NCBI GenBank assembly: GCA_004010835.2
Contig: CP030868.2
Location: 682,001 to 746,000, forward strand
Source: Oenococcus sp. UCMA 16435
GTDB taxonomy: Bacteria; Bacillota; Bacilli; Lactobacillales; Lactobacillaceae
Length of the DNA: 64,000 bases
Direction: 5' to 3'
Under the pieces are notes generated by a model. The model had not been told where the DNA came from and searched no databases. It saw only the letters and a list, made by a program, of their open reading frames with translations. This document shows, one piece after another, positions 26,970 through 35,873 of this stretch. The stretch's first letter is position 1. Each line of letters begins with the position of its first letter. A program made the translations under genes and the position numbers.

Positions 26970-27857
26970 TCAATCCTCCAATCTTTTATAATCTTCTCCC
27001 CAGATTAAACCAACTGCTTTCCCGCCGATATGAACACCAATCAAAGGACCAATAATACCACGTTCAAAAATAATTTCCGGCCAAAGTTTTTTAGCTTTTT
27101 TAAGCCAGGCGTCGGCCAGTTTAGGATTATTGGCATCAACAATCGAAACACGGAGCGGCCAACCTGCCCGCCGATAATCATCTGCTACTTTAGAAAAATG
27201 CTCTTCGATATAACGCCAAGCACCAGACATTTTGCGCGTTTTAGCAACTGCATCGATTTTACCCTGTTTATTGGTATTAATATTCAGAATCGGCTTGATG
27301 TTTAGCAGACCGGCAATCAAGGCCTGCCCGCCAGACAAGCGTCCAGTCCGCTGCAAATGATTGATTGAATCAACAACGAAGAAAACACCTGTACGGCTGC
27401 GAAGAATCTGCAATCTTCTCAAAATTTCATCAAGGCCAATGCCTTTTTCGGCTAAATCAGCTGCCAAGAGGGCCTGGTGCCCAGTACCGGCACAGGCAAT
27501 TCGCGAATCCCAAACACGAATATCAAGATCGGGGTAATGTGAAGCAGCAGTACTGGTATTGACAAAAGTACCCGAAAATCCGGAAGAAAGTGTGATAACA
27601 AGTGCTTGCTGATAGCCATCGGCTTTGGCGGCTTTAAAAGCCGCTTCAAAATCACCAGGAGCCGGTTGGCTTGTCGTTGGTTGTAATGGAGTAACTGCCA
27701 TCTGCTGATAAAAATCTGCATTAACCGGCCAATTAGACTCATGATAAATAGTTTCTCCAAAAATGATCGGATTGTCAATAACATAAATATGATGCTTTTT
27801 TAATTGGTCCTTAGGAATATAGCTCGAACTATCAACGATAATGGCAATTTTTCTCAT
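26970..27857 (-). CDS. degV: DegV family fatty acid-binding protein (first copy)
   Basis: 295 residues: IAIIVDSSSYIPKDQLKK, PTTSQPAPGDFEAAF, ALVITLSSGFSGTFVN and LIGVHIGGKAVGLIW match DegV motifs for the lipid carboxylate site. CGGAG lies about 9 nt before the ATG; the leader also folds into short hairpins (ACCGC...GCGGT at 27889-27903) of unknown meaning. First gene of a degV-degV-serine hydrolase run. Tandem copies may prefer different acyl chains, as FakB paralogues do. Confidence 0.9.
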   Translation of the reverse strand: MRKIAIIVDSSSYIPKDQLKKHHIYVIDNPIIFGETIYHESNWPVNADFYQQMAVTPLQPTTSQPAPGDFEAAFKAAKADGYQQALVITLSSGFSGTFVNTSTAASHYPDLDIRVWDSRIACAGTGHQALLAADLAEKGIGLDEILRRLQILRSRTGVFFVVDSINHLQRTGRLSGGQALIAGLLNIKPILNINTNKQGKIDAVAKTRKMSGAWRYIEEHFSKVADDYRRAGWPLRVSIVDANNPKLADAWLKKAKKLWPEIIFERGIIGPLIGVHIGGKAVGLIWGEDYKRLED

Positions 27858-27978
27858 CTAAAACAACTCCGTCCTGGTAATCACCGCGTCATGCGGTACT
27901 GGGTTGATTTAAAACCAGTCAATCCATATTTTATCTTACTATAGGAAAGTTTTAACAAGGATCGAAAATTATTGGAAA

Positions 27979-28020
27979 ATAAAAAGACAGTTCCTATGGA
28001 AATTAATCGTTGAACTGCCT
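27979..28020 (-). terminator. rho-independent terminator of gndA
   Basis: On the minus strand AGGCAGTTC pairs with GAACTGTCT across an 18-nt loop, followed by TTTTATTTT, starting 13 bp after the gndA stop. Confidence 0.75.
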
Positions 28021-28033
28021 AGTTGTATTCAAT

Positions 28034-28939
28034 TTAATTATCGCATTTGTCAACGGCATGACCACCAAATTCATGACGGAGTGCTGCAACAACCTTACCG
28101 GTAAAAGTGTCATCCTGCATCGAACGATAACGCATCATTAGTGAAAGAGCAATGACGGGTGTTGGAATACGCATATTCATTGCCTCTTCGAGTGTCCACT
28201 TGCCTTCTCCGGAAGAATGCATTCGTCCAGCTATCTGATCGAGTTTTGGATCTTTGGAAAAGGCATCTTCAGCTAATTCCATCAACCAGCCGCGGATAAC
28301 GGATCCATGATTCCATAATTTTGCAACAGCCTCATAATCATAGTCGAATTGCGAGCCTTCCAGGACTTCAAACCCTTCGGCAATCGCTTGCATCTCGCCA
28401 TATTCGATACCGTTATGAACCATTTTAAGATAATGACCCGAACCAAGTTTACCGGTGTAAAGATAGCCATCCTTTACCGAAATAGCTTTGAACAATGGTT
28501 CGATTGTCTTCCAAGCTTCAGGATCATCTCCACCAATCATGAAGTTACCGCCTTCTAAAGCCCCTTCCATACCACCGGAAGTGCCTGCATCGAAAAACTT
28601 GATTTCAGCTGCAGTAGTGCGCTTATTTTGTTCTAAATTATCCTTATAATTCGAATTTCCGCCATCAATCAAAATGTCGCCAGCATCAAGTTTCCCAATC
28701 AAGTCATCAATTGTCGAATTGGTTGGTTTTCCAGCAGGCACCATTACCCAAACAATTCTCGGCGAATCCAGCTTGTCAACCAAATCCTGAGTATCAACAG
28801 CAGTTTGTGCGCCATAAGAAGCCGCCTTATTAATGGAATCACTATTCAAATCGAATCCCACCACTTCAATTTTGTTGTCGATCATATTTTTTACTAAATT
28901 AAGGCCCATTTTACCAAGGCCGATCATTCCAACTTTCAT
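28034..28939 (-). CDS. gnd: 6-phosphogluconate dehydrogenase, decarboxylating, short (GndA/YqeC) type
   Basis: Converts 6-phosphogluconate to ribulose 5-phosphate plus CO2, a central step of heterolactic sugar fermentation. 301 residues is the short form, against about 470 for the classical enzyme. Rossmann MKVGMIGLGKMGLNLVKNM, LIDGGNSNYKDN, DAGTSGGMEGALEGGNF and the catalytic region YLKMVHNGIEYGEMQA are present; the typical SSGEGKWT loop near the C-terminus is also seen. GGAG stands 6 nt before the ATG, and a terminator follows. Divergent from the RpiR regulator gene. Confidence 0.93.
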   Translation of the reverse strand: MKVGMIGLGKMGLNLVKNMIDNKIEVVGFDLNSDSINKAASYGAQTAVDTQDLVDKLDSPRIVWVMVPAGKPTNSTIDDLIGKLDAGDILIDGGNSNYKDNLEQNKRTTAAEIKFFDAGTSGGMEGALEGGNFMIGGDDPEAWKTIEPLFKAISVKDGYLYTGKLGSGHYLKMVHNGIEYGEMQAIAEGFEVLEGSQFDYDYEAVAKLWNHGSVIRGWLMELAEDAFSKDPKLDQIAGRMHSSGEGKWTLEEAMNMRIPTPVIALSLMMRYRSMQDDTFTGKVVAALRHEFGGHAVDKCDN

Positions 28940-29030
28940 CTCTGCTCCTTCTTAACGCTACTATTTTATGTAATTTTTTTACTCATATCAAGTTTTTATG
29001 TGTAAAATATTTACATAGGGGTAAATCTTA

Positions 29031-29879
29031 GTGCAAAATGTAACAGAGACAATCAGATCATATTATGAAAAATTGCATCCTGGAGAAAAAAAGATCGCCG
29101 ATTATATTCTTTCCCATCAAGATTCGGTAATGGATGCGACGATTCAAAGCCTGTCCGATAAAATTGGTATTTCGACTGCTTCTATTTCTCGTTTTACACG
29201 TCATCTCGGCTATCCAAATTTTCGTGATTTTCTGATCGCTTTATCGGCCAGTAAAAAAAACAGTAGTTCGGATTTCTTCACGGAAATCAAACAAAGCGAC
29301 CAAAGTGAGCAAATCGTTAAAAAACTTTTTTCAGCCGGCATTGCCGCTTTAACCGCAACAGCTGCCAACCTTAATATGAAAGATTTGGATCGGGTCGTTG
29401 ACTGGTTGGTATCTTCAAACAAGATCGGCTTTTTCGGGATTGGTGGTTCGTCAATCGTGGCCTTCAATGCCTATCATAAATTTTTGCGAACTAACTTGAA
29501 TATTGTCAGCCACCCGGATTATGACATTCAAATTATGCAAGCAGCTCATCTAACAAGCAAAGACTTGGGAATTGTTATCAGTCATTCCGGTCGAAATCAG
29601 GATACTCTCTTGGTTGAAAACAAATTACGAGAAAATGGATCAAAAATTGTGGCAATCACAGCTTTCCCGGAATCACCAATTGCGAAAAATGCCGATATAG
29701 TTTTGAATTCCTATTCCGAAGAAGTTAATTTTCGTCAAGAATCAATGAGTTCGTTAGTTGCACAAATTACAATTATCGATACCCTATTTACTCTCGTTGG
29801 CCACCGATTAAATAAACAAACCGACCAAGTCATAAATTCGATGCGTCAGGTTATCGAGCAAACACGTGTTAAGAAATAA
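29031..29879 (+). CDS. MurR/RpiR family transcriptional regulator
   Basis: 282 residues. Residues 1-77 are the RpiR helix-turn-helix domain (ISTASISRFTRHLGYPNFRD). The rest is a SIS sugar-phosphate-binding domain: IGFFGIGGSSIVAFNAYHKF and DLGIVISHSGRNQDTL. Starts at GTG 29031 with AGGGG 10 nt upstream. Its position between gnd (divergent) and a Gfo/Idh dehydrogenase suggests control of one or both in response to a sugar phosphate, but no operator was identified. Confidence 0.9.
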   Translation: MQNVTETIRSYYEKLHPGEKKIADYILSHQDSVMDATIQSLSDKIGISTASISRFTRHLGYPNFRDFLIALSASKKNSSSDFFTEIKQSDQSEQIVKKLFSAGIAALTATAANLNMKDLDRVVDWLVSSNKIGFFGIGGSSIVAFNAYHKFLRTNLNIVSHPDYDIQIMQAAHLTSKDLGIVISHSGRNQDTLLVENKLRENGSKIVAITAFPESPIAKNADIVLNSYSEEVNFRQESMSSLVAQITIIDTLFTLVGHRLNKQTDQVINSMRQVIEQTRVKK

Positions 29880-29942
29880 CGAATCCGGTCCGTTTTGATA
29901 AAATGAAGGAGCAGATAATGGATTGAACTAAGAGGATAAATT

Positions 29943-30917
29943 ATGGCAAAAACTTATCATTGGGCAATTGTTGGTCTTGGCAATATAGCCAATAGTTTTG
30001 CGGAAAATTTTAATCAAGCAGAAGCAGAATTGTATGCCGTCTGTTCGCGTTCGCAGGCTAAAGCCGATGCATTTGCAAAGAAATATAAAATTCCAAAAGC
30101 TTATGGAGATTTGCAGGAACTTTTAGCCGATCCGATGGTCGATATTATTTATGTCGCGACTCCCCATAATTTTCATATTGAAACAATTTTGCCGGCTTTA
30201 TCAGCCGGAAAACATGTACTGAGCGAAAAAGCGATCACAATGACCAGCCAAGAACTCACACAAGCAATCGAGCTTGCCAATCAAAAAAGATTAGTTCTTG
30301 CCGAAGCGATGACAATCTACCATATGCCTTTATATGCCAAGATTCATCAATTTGCCAGTGACCACCAATTGGGAGCTCTAAAAATGGTACAGGCAAGCTT
30401 CGGCAGTTTTAAAGAAGCCGACCTGAAGAACCGTTTCTTCAATCCAGATCTGGCCGGTGGCGCTTTACTGGATATCGGTGTCTACGCCCTAGCCTTTGTG
30501 GAAGAATTTTTGGATGGTAGGCCACAGTTAACAGGGACAAGCATGCATCGTTTCCCTAGTGGCGTTGACGAATCTTCAACAATTTCACTGCGGACCGAAA
30601 AAGATGAATTTGCAAATGTTTCTTTGACCTTTCGAGCAAAAATGCCAAAGATGGGAATTGCCGCTTTCGAAAAAGGATACTTTACAGTAATAGATTATCC
30701 GCGAGCAAGTAGCGCAACCTTTACCGACAACCAAGGGAAAACAGAGATAATTTCAGCCGGAAATCAAAATCAGGCTTTTAATTACGAGACCGAAGATATG
30801 CAAAAAATGATTAACGGTCAAATAAAAAATATCGCTTTAAAAAAGACTAAGGAAGTTATGCGGATCATGACCGAAGTTCGTAATCAATGGGATTTTCGTT
30901 ATCCGTTTGAAAAATAA
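29943..30917 (+). CDS. Gfo/Idh/MocA family oxidoreductase
   Basis: 324 residues. NAD(P)-binding domain begins WAIVGLGNIANSFAENF; the family EKP-like motif appears as VLSEKAITM, and LAGGALLDIGVYAL is the usual GG-x-x-x-D-x-G-x-Y block before the C-terminal domain. It oxidises or reduces a sugar or polyol; substrate unknown. AGAGGATAAATT precedes the ATG. Co-directional with the RpiR gene 63 bp upstream; a hairpin terminator follows at once. Confidence 0.88.
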   Translation: MAKTYHWAIVGLGNIANSFAENFNQAEAELYAVCSRSQAKADAFAKKYKIPKAYGDLQELLADPMVDIIYVATPHNFHIETILPALSAGKHVLSEKAITMTSQELTQAIELANQKRLVLAEAMTIYHMPLYAKIHQFASDHQLGALKMVQASFGSFKEADLKNRFFNPDLAGGALLDIGVYALAFVEEFLDGRPQLTGTSMHRFPSGVDESSTISLRTEKDEFANVSLTFRAKMPKMGIAAFEKGYFTVIDYPRASSATFTDNQGKTEIISAGNQNQAFNYETEDMQKMINGQIKNIALKKTKEVMRIMTEVRNQWDFRYPFEK

Positions 30918-30940
30918 AAAAGACCTAAAGGGTCTTTTTT
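30915..30940. terminator. bidirectional terminator between convergent genes
   Basis: AAAAAAGACC and GGTCTTTTTT pair around a TAAAG loop, giving T-runs on both strands between the Gfo/Idh gene and the DUF2075 gene. Confidence 0.85.
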
Positions 30941-30947
30941 GTATAAA

Positions 30948-32171
30948 TTAATCATTAACGATTGTGACTTGTTCCAAGCAATGACGCAGTTTTTTATCAC
31001 AGGCATAGATATACAAGCCTTTGCGGCCGCGTTTTAATAAAACATTCAAAGCATTCAACATAATTTGTTGCTGATCTTCTGTTGATATGCTGCTGCCCTG
31101 TGGAGTTCGAAATGCAGCATGATCTTCGTAACCACGAGGATCGACTGTCACTTTCTCCTTCTTTTCATCATAAGCGATTGACGGGCCGATAATCAAACCA
31201 ACATAATTCAAATCAAAACCCTGAATTGTATAAATCGAACCGACTTCATTGATGGTTTCATCCCGCAAAGCCCATGGTTCGTTGCCGATATCCAACTGGT
31301 CCCAAGGAAGACGAAAACCTCCCGCTTGAACATACCAAACTCCTTTACCAACCGTATAAGGAAAATCGGTCGTTGCCAACATTCGAGAAAGACCAACTTG
31401 TTCATTATGTAGTTTGATTTGTTGAAACATTGAGCGGGGGGTTTCAAAAAACTTCAAATCAAAATGTCTGCTTTTAACTGAGGAAACAATTTTGCGTTGA
31501 CGCGTAAATTGGTTAATCCAATTCGCTAAATTATTACCAGCATTTTCGATACGATATTGCTGCTTTAAGTGAAAAACTTCATGCGGGTAAGCAGCAATTA
31601 AATCAACTAATTTTTCTTTACTCCAAAGGCTCTTGAATTTAAGAACCTGGTAAGGATCAAAGACAAGCACAAGAACCCGACTGCGTTTAATTATTTCCAA
31701 TAACTGATTATTCTGATGAAATTTATTGTAATTATCACTTTGGGTTAATAATAAATGTGCTTCGTCAATTAAGACAACATCTCCAGTTTGCTGAAGCTTA
31801 TCCATTTGATTGATATAAGATGTCGGCTTCATGAAACTATTTTTCTTTAAATCAGGATTGTCTCCGGCTAATTTACGATAAATTTTCAGCATTTCGGCAT
31901 GATTGACCAATAAAAAATTTTTTGTCCGATAAAGAGAAGATTGGGAGTCTTCTTGACTTATTCGCTGAATATTCGTAAAAACCTGTTGAAGAATTAAACT
32001 TTTACCAGTTCCAGCATCCCCTTCAATCACTAAAATACTGGTCTTTTCCGATGAAATATTTTCTTGACTAAAAGTGATAATTTTTTGAATCAACTTTTTT
32101 TGTTCCAAAGAGAGTTTTTTATCTTTATCAAGCAAAAAAGTACCTTTGCTTGAAGTTAAATCTTGTGCCAA
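30948..32171 (-). CDS. DUF2075-family P-loop NTPase (helicase-like)
   Basis: 407 residues of the DUF2075/Schlafen-group-3-like ATPase family: Walker A LVIEGDAGTGKSLILQQ (about residue 47), Walker B VVLIDEAHLLL, LVFDPYQVL, an arginine region LKQQYRIENA, and the late motif SIYTIQGFDLNYVGLIIGP in helicase motif V/VI position. Predicted nucleic-acid-dependent ATPase of unknown role. It starts at a TTG with AAAGGA 6 nt upstream. Confidence 0.85.
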   Translation of the reverse strand: MAQDLTSSKGTFLLDKDKKLSLEQKKLIQKIITFSQENISSEKTSILVIEGDAGTGKSLILQQVFTNIQRISQEDSQSSLYRTKNFLLVNHAEMLKIYRKLAGDNPDLKKNSFMKPTSYINQMDKLQQTGDVVLIDEAHLLLTQSDNYNKFHQNNQLLEIIKRSRVLVLVFDPYQVLKFKSLWSKEKLVDLIAAYPHEVFHLKQQYRIENAGNNLANWINQFTRQRKIVSSVKSRHFDLKFFETPRSMFQQIKLHNEQVGLSRMLATTDFPYTVGKGVWYVQAGGFRLPWDQLDIGNEPWALRDETINEVGSIYTIQGFDLNYVGLIIGPSIAYDEKKEKVTVDPRGYEDHAAFRTPQGSSISTEDQQQIMLNALNVLLKRGRKGLYIYACDKKLRHCLEQVTIVND

Positions 32172-32252
32172 TATTGATCCTTTCGATTTTTAAACAATCT
32201 TTTATTATAGTAAATACTTAAAAATGAAAGTGCAAGTTCACTTTTACAAACA

Positions 32253-32284
32253 AAAAAACACCCGCAAAAAAACAGGTGTTTTTG
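32253..32284 (-). terminator. terminator of the two-helix membrane protein gene
   Basis: AAAACACC pairs with GGTGTTTT around a short A-rich loop; on the minus strand it is followed by a T7 run, 20 bp after the stop at 32304. Confidence 0.8.
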
Positions 32285-32303
32285 ACAATCTCCAAATCAT
32301 TAA

Positions 32304-32645
32304 TTAATAACTGCTTGTACTAGAAGATGAACTTCCGCTAATAAATAGGGAAACCAATGAGAAAATTACTTGATACATGATAAAGTAACCACTCAGGATC
32401 CACATGCCGATGTAAAGCCAAGCATAAGCTTTATACTGGCCCTTAATCTTAGTAACGGTTTTCACAGCTGTCTTAGTAGCTGGTTTCTTATCTTTAGCAT
32501 CGCTTGTTGCGTTCAGCTGAAGGCCAAGGCCATGATTCTTGATGAAGAATCCTCCCCAGATCAGCATGACACTCAAAGCAAGGAATAAGATTTGTTGAAG
32601 GATTACATAAACGTAATCCAAAATTTCTAACCATAAAGTAGACAT
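32304..32645 (-). CDS. small membrane protein with Ser-rich tail, unknown function
   Basis: 113 residues. Helix 1 (about 12-32, VILQQILFLALSVMLIWGGFF) and helix 2 (about 75-100, YAWLYIGMWILSGYFIMYQVIF) flank a Lys/Thr-rich loop; the protein ends SGSSSSSTSSY. No family recognised. It has its own terminator and a plausible ribosome site (GAAAGGAAAATAATAA before ATG), so it is a monocistronic gene. No functional hint from neighbours. Confidence 0.7.
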   Translation of the reverse strand: MSTLWLEILDYVYVILQQILFLALSVMLIWGGFFIKNHGLGLQLNATSDAKDKKPATKTAVKTVTKIKGQYKAYAWLYIGMWILSGYFIMYQVIFSLVSLFISGSSSSSTSSY

Positions 32646-32696
32646 TTATTATTTTCCTTTCGAACAACCTCTTTATTCTAACAAATGAAAAAATTA

Positions 32697-33629
32697 TTAC
32701 TTAAAATATAGATTAAGAAACTTCTTAATCTGAGCTGTGTAAGCGCTTGGATGATCGGCGAAGCCTTCCACGTGACCAGAATTTGGAGCTATCCAAAGCT
32801 GTTTTCGTGGATCCTTATCAGCATCGTAAAGTTGATAAACCATTTTTGTTGGCACGTAACTATCGGCACCACCGTGCATAAAAAGCATCGGTCGGGTATT
32901 TTTCTCAACTTGTTTAACAGCACTAGCCTGAGTATATGAATAACCGGCCAACAATTTTGAAATTAAACTAACAGTTGACACGAAAGGTTTTTGCGGCAGA
33001 TTGTACATTTCTTTTGCTTCATAAGTGATTTCTGCCTCGACACTTGTGTAGCCGGAATCCTCGATCAACGCCTTGACATTTGAAGGCAAGGAATCGCCCG
33101 ACATCATTGCGACCGTCGCTCCGCCCATTGAGATGCCAAAGGGAACGATTTCGACATTTTTATTTTTTGAGATTAGGTAACGAATCCAGGCTTCGACATC
33201 CCCTTTGTCCAACCAGCCAAAACCAACAAAATGGCCTTGAGACTTGCCATGACCACGATTATCGACCGTTAACGTATTGTAGCCTAAATTAGCAAACATA
33301 TCAGCATAAGCTTTCATACCGGTCTTATTGCGACGAAAACCATGAATGACAATGACAGTCTTGTTAGTTGCTTTTTCGGCTGGCAAATAATAGGCATCCA
33401 ATTTCAAACCATCGTTTTTAATTGTCACTATCTTACCGGAAGCTTGGTAACGTTTTTGAAAATCGTTCACATAAGATTTAAGGCTGGCTGGCAAACCGGC
33501 GTAGGTATAATTTTTGTCGTTTTCAGAATTGCGGAGTTCGGCAACGTTAAAGAAATAGGCACAAGCTCCTAAATAGATCACAAGGATCAAAACAACAATT
33601 CTGGTTAACCAACGCAACATCTTTTTCAA
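32697..33629 (-). CDS. membrane-anchored alpha/beta hydrolase
   Basis: 310 residues. An N-terminal helix (WLTRIVVLILVIYLGACAYFF) places the catalytic domain outside the membrane. VIVIHGFRRNKTGM is the oxyanion-hole strand, VDNRGHGKSQG follows, GISMGGATV holds the nucleophilic serine, and MLFMHGGADSYVP plus NSGHVEGF carry the Asp and His. Similar to YfhR/bem46-like peptidase or esterase hydrolases; substrate unknown. It is separated from the downstream two-helix gene by 51 bp. Confidence 0.88.
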   Translation of the reverse strand: MKKMLRWLTRIVVLILVIYLGACAYFFNVAELRNSENDKNYTYAGLPASLKSYVNDFQKRYQASGKIVTIKNDGLKLDAYYLPAEKATNKTVIVIHGFRRNKTGMKAYADMFANLGYNTLTVDNRGHGKSQGHFVGFGWLDKGDVEAWIRYLISKNKNVEIVPFGISMGGATVAMMSGDSLPSNVKALIEDSGYTSVEAEITYEAKEMYNLPQKPFVSTVSLISKLLAGYSYTQASAVKQVEKNTRPMLFMHGGADSYVPTKMVYQLYDADKDPRKQLWIAPNSGHVEGFADHPSAYTAQIKKFLNLYFK

Positions 33630-33734
33630 TATACCCTTTCTACAGATTTTTTGCTTTCGAAAAATCTTTCATAAATGCAAACTAAAATTTGAATTAAAAA
33701 GGATCAAAATTCAACAAATTATCCGAGCTATATT

Positions 33735-34422
33735 TTAAATTTTCTGCTCCATTGACGGCTGCTTAATTTTTTCACGAAAATTGTGCTCCAAATGAGGCCA
33801 AACAAGCTCATCCGACATTCTAATAATTAAGCCGTTGAATAAAACAGAATAGAGCGTTGCAATGTTCACGGAATAAATATGATGAGTAAAAATAAAAGAG
33901 ACAATCATAACTAAAATAGGCGGAACAAAATCAATCAATTGAGAGCCGGTCGCACTCCCTTTTAAATAAAGAAAACGCAGGATATTGGTTGTATCGTCGT
34001 TGGGATGCATAACAATATTTGCCCGCTGATATAAAGAAATACCAATACAAAAGAGAGTAATTCCCAAGCAGGAAACAATAGTTCTTAGAATTATCGGTAA
34101 ATGACCAATGCCAAGATTATTGAAAAAAATGACGAAGAAATCAATAAAATAACTAAAAAAACATATAAAAATCATTTCATTCAAAAAACGTTTCCAATCA
34201 AAGTGGTGAATCAGAAATTGGTTGGTCAACGCATTCAAGAACCCATTAATAAATAAAAAGATTCCAATACTAAGTCCGGTCCATTTACTTAAATTAACAG
34301 CAGAGGCTGTCCAAACACCGCTTCCCATGTTCCCGGAAACAGAAAGTGCGTTTCCCAAAGCGTTTAACAATAATCCCAAAATTAAGCCAAACCAACGTTC
34401 AGCTGATGTATTTTTGATTTAT
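33735..34422 (-). pseudogene. YczE-family membrane protein with damaged 5' end
   Basis: The body from 34379 encodes about 214 residues of the YczE/YyaS type: LLLNALGNALSVSGNMGSGVW, SLYQRANIVMHPNDDTTNIL, and four to five membrane helices; it is a paralogue of the intact gene at 41283. The frame has only a TTG (34379) without a ribosome site. A very strong site, GGGGGAGGTG (34435-34426), precedes ATAAATCAAAAATAC, which would read MNQKYIS if the ATA were ATG, then hits TGA; removing one base joins it to ERWFGLILGLLLNAL. I infer loss of the start codon plus a one-base insertion. ATA initiation with a second frame cannot be excluded. Confidence 0.6.
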
Positions 34423-34657
34423 GAACACCTCCCCCGCATAGAACCGTCACAGTATTAACTAACACATATGTAGAATAGCACTGGCTGCCATTAGTAATTA
34501 CCTAATATCTTTTAAATCAATGAAAACACTTAAGCTCGCAAGGATCCTGTGAAAACAGCTTCAGGACTCTTGTATTCTTTATGCAATCTTTCCTATAGTA
34601 AAAAGACGAACAGAGGTGCGCGTTTAATAAAATCCTCGTTCCTGATAAGATAGAGGC

Positions 34658-35086
34658 ATGTTTCCAGAGAGATTGAGGGCATTGCGGCGAGGCAAAGGGA
34701 TCACTTTAAAGCAGCTTGCCAAAGCTTTGAACAAAAACATATCAAGGGGCGAAGCCAAAAACACCGAATCCCAAATCGGCAATTGGGAACGCGGCGAACG
34801 AAACCCGAATTATTTAGAGGTCAAGAAATTGGCAGATTATTTTGATGTTTCAATGGACTATTTAGTCGGTCGCTACAATAACGATCAAGTTGATTTAGCC
34901 AAGGCGATGATTACTTCGTCAAAATTAACTTACAATGATACTCCTTTGGACAACAACGATAAATATGAAATTCTCCAATTAATTTCCGGTTATCTGCATG
35001 CTCGAGGCCGTCGCTCAACCGGTGATTTAATCAACATCGATCATCAAGAATCGCTCGACCTTTTTAATAATCAAAATGACTTTTAA
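34658..35086 (+). CDS. XRE-family helix-turn-helix regulator
   Basis: 142 residues. The Cro/CI-type HTH occupies residues 1-70: LRALRRGKGITLKQLAKALNK, NTESQIGNWERGERNPNYLEV, KLADYFDVSMDYLVGR. The remainder is polar and may dimerise. No Shine-Dalgarno at normal distance; TAAGAT stands 6 nt before the ATG, suggesting a leaderless message. The gene overlaps the following methyltransferase-like gene by 11 bp, so the two are made together. Confidence 0.88.
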   Translation: MFPERLRALRRGKGITLKQLAKALNKNISRGEAKNTESQIGNWERGERNPNYLEVKKLADYFDVSMDYLVGRYNNDQVDLAKAMITSSKLTYNDTPLDNNDKYEILQLISGYLHARGRRSTGDLINIDHQESLDLFNNQNDF

Positions 35087-35873
35087 TCTTGAGACCTACA
35101 TTCCCCGCTTAAAAGCCTGCCGGGACTATTTTGCCAAACTTTATTCAGTCAGCGATCTAATTGATGCGCTGCTTTTTTCTGATCTGGCAATCAGCAAAAA
35201 ACGTCTACCGAATAAATTGCCGAAACTCGAACTCTCCGATTCAATGATCATTGAAATCCAGGATTTTTTGTCCAAACAAATTACTCCGGGAATGTCCGAA
35301 TTGGAAATCCAGCAAAAAGTCCGTCCTGCTGAAGAACTGGATGGACTTTTGAACGATTATCGTGATTATCTGATTGAAAAATACGGAATGTTTGCCTATA
35401 TTTCAAAACCATGGATACGTGATTTATTAAAATTCCTAAATGACCGACCAACGGTCGAAATAATGGCCGGAAACGGCTTTTTAACAGCTGGAATCCGTGA
35501 ACTAAAAAAAGATTATCCAATTAAGGCAACCGATAACTTTGATTGGCAGGTGATGAGCCACCCCTTACAACCGGTAACAAATGTTATCAAAATGGAAGCA
35601 ACTGCAGCGATTGAATACTATTTAAAAGATACCGACGTTGTTCTATTGGCCTGGTCGCCTCAACATTCTAATTGTGACTGGCTAATCTTAAATTATCTGC
35701 GCGTCAACAAATTTTTTGATCGTGGCGGCCAATTGATTGTGATTGGCGAAAAAAACGGCGCCACTAATTCAAAAAAATTCTGGAAACAGGCTGAATTATC
35801 ATTGCCAGAAAATTTAAATAAAAATTGGTCAAGATTTGATCTGATAAATGACCAGGTTTTTATTGTTGAATAA
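35076..35873 (+). CDS. SAM-dependent methyltransferase-like protein
   Basis: 265 residues. After a helical N-terminal region (1-115), PTVEIMAGNGFLTAGIREL resembles SAM motif I, IKATDNFDW fits the acidic ribose-binding position, and TDVVLLAWSPQHSNCDW could be the catalytic strand with an SPQ in place of NPPY/DPPY. Substrate unknown. The 11-bp overlap with the XRE gene points to a two-gene unit. The 3' end overlaps the convergent fructosamine kinase gene by 14 bp. Confidence 0.7.
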   Translation: MTFNLETYIPRLKACRDYFAKLYSVSDLIDALLFSDLAISKKRLPNKLPKLELSDSMIIEIQDFLSKQITPGMSELEIQQKVRPAEELDGLLNDYRDYLIEKYGMFAYISKPWIRDLLKFLNDRPTVEIMAGNGFLTAGIRELKKDYPIKATDNFDWQVMSHPLQPVTNVIKMEATAAIEYYLKDTDVVLLAWSPQHSNCDWLILNYLRVNKFFDRGGQLIVIGEKNGATNSKKFWKQAELSLPENLNKNWSRFDLINDQVFIVE

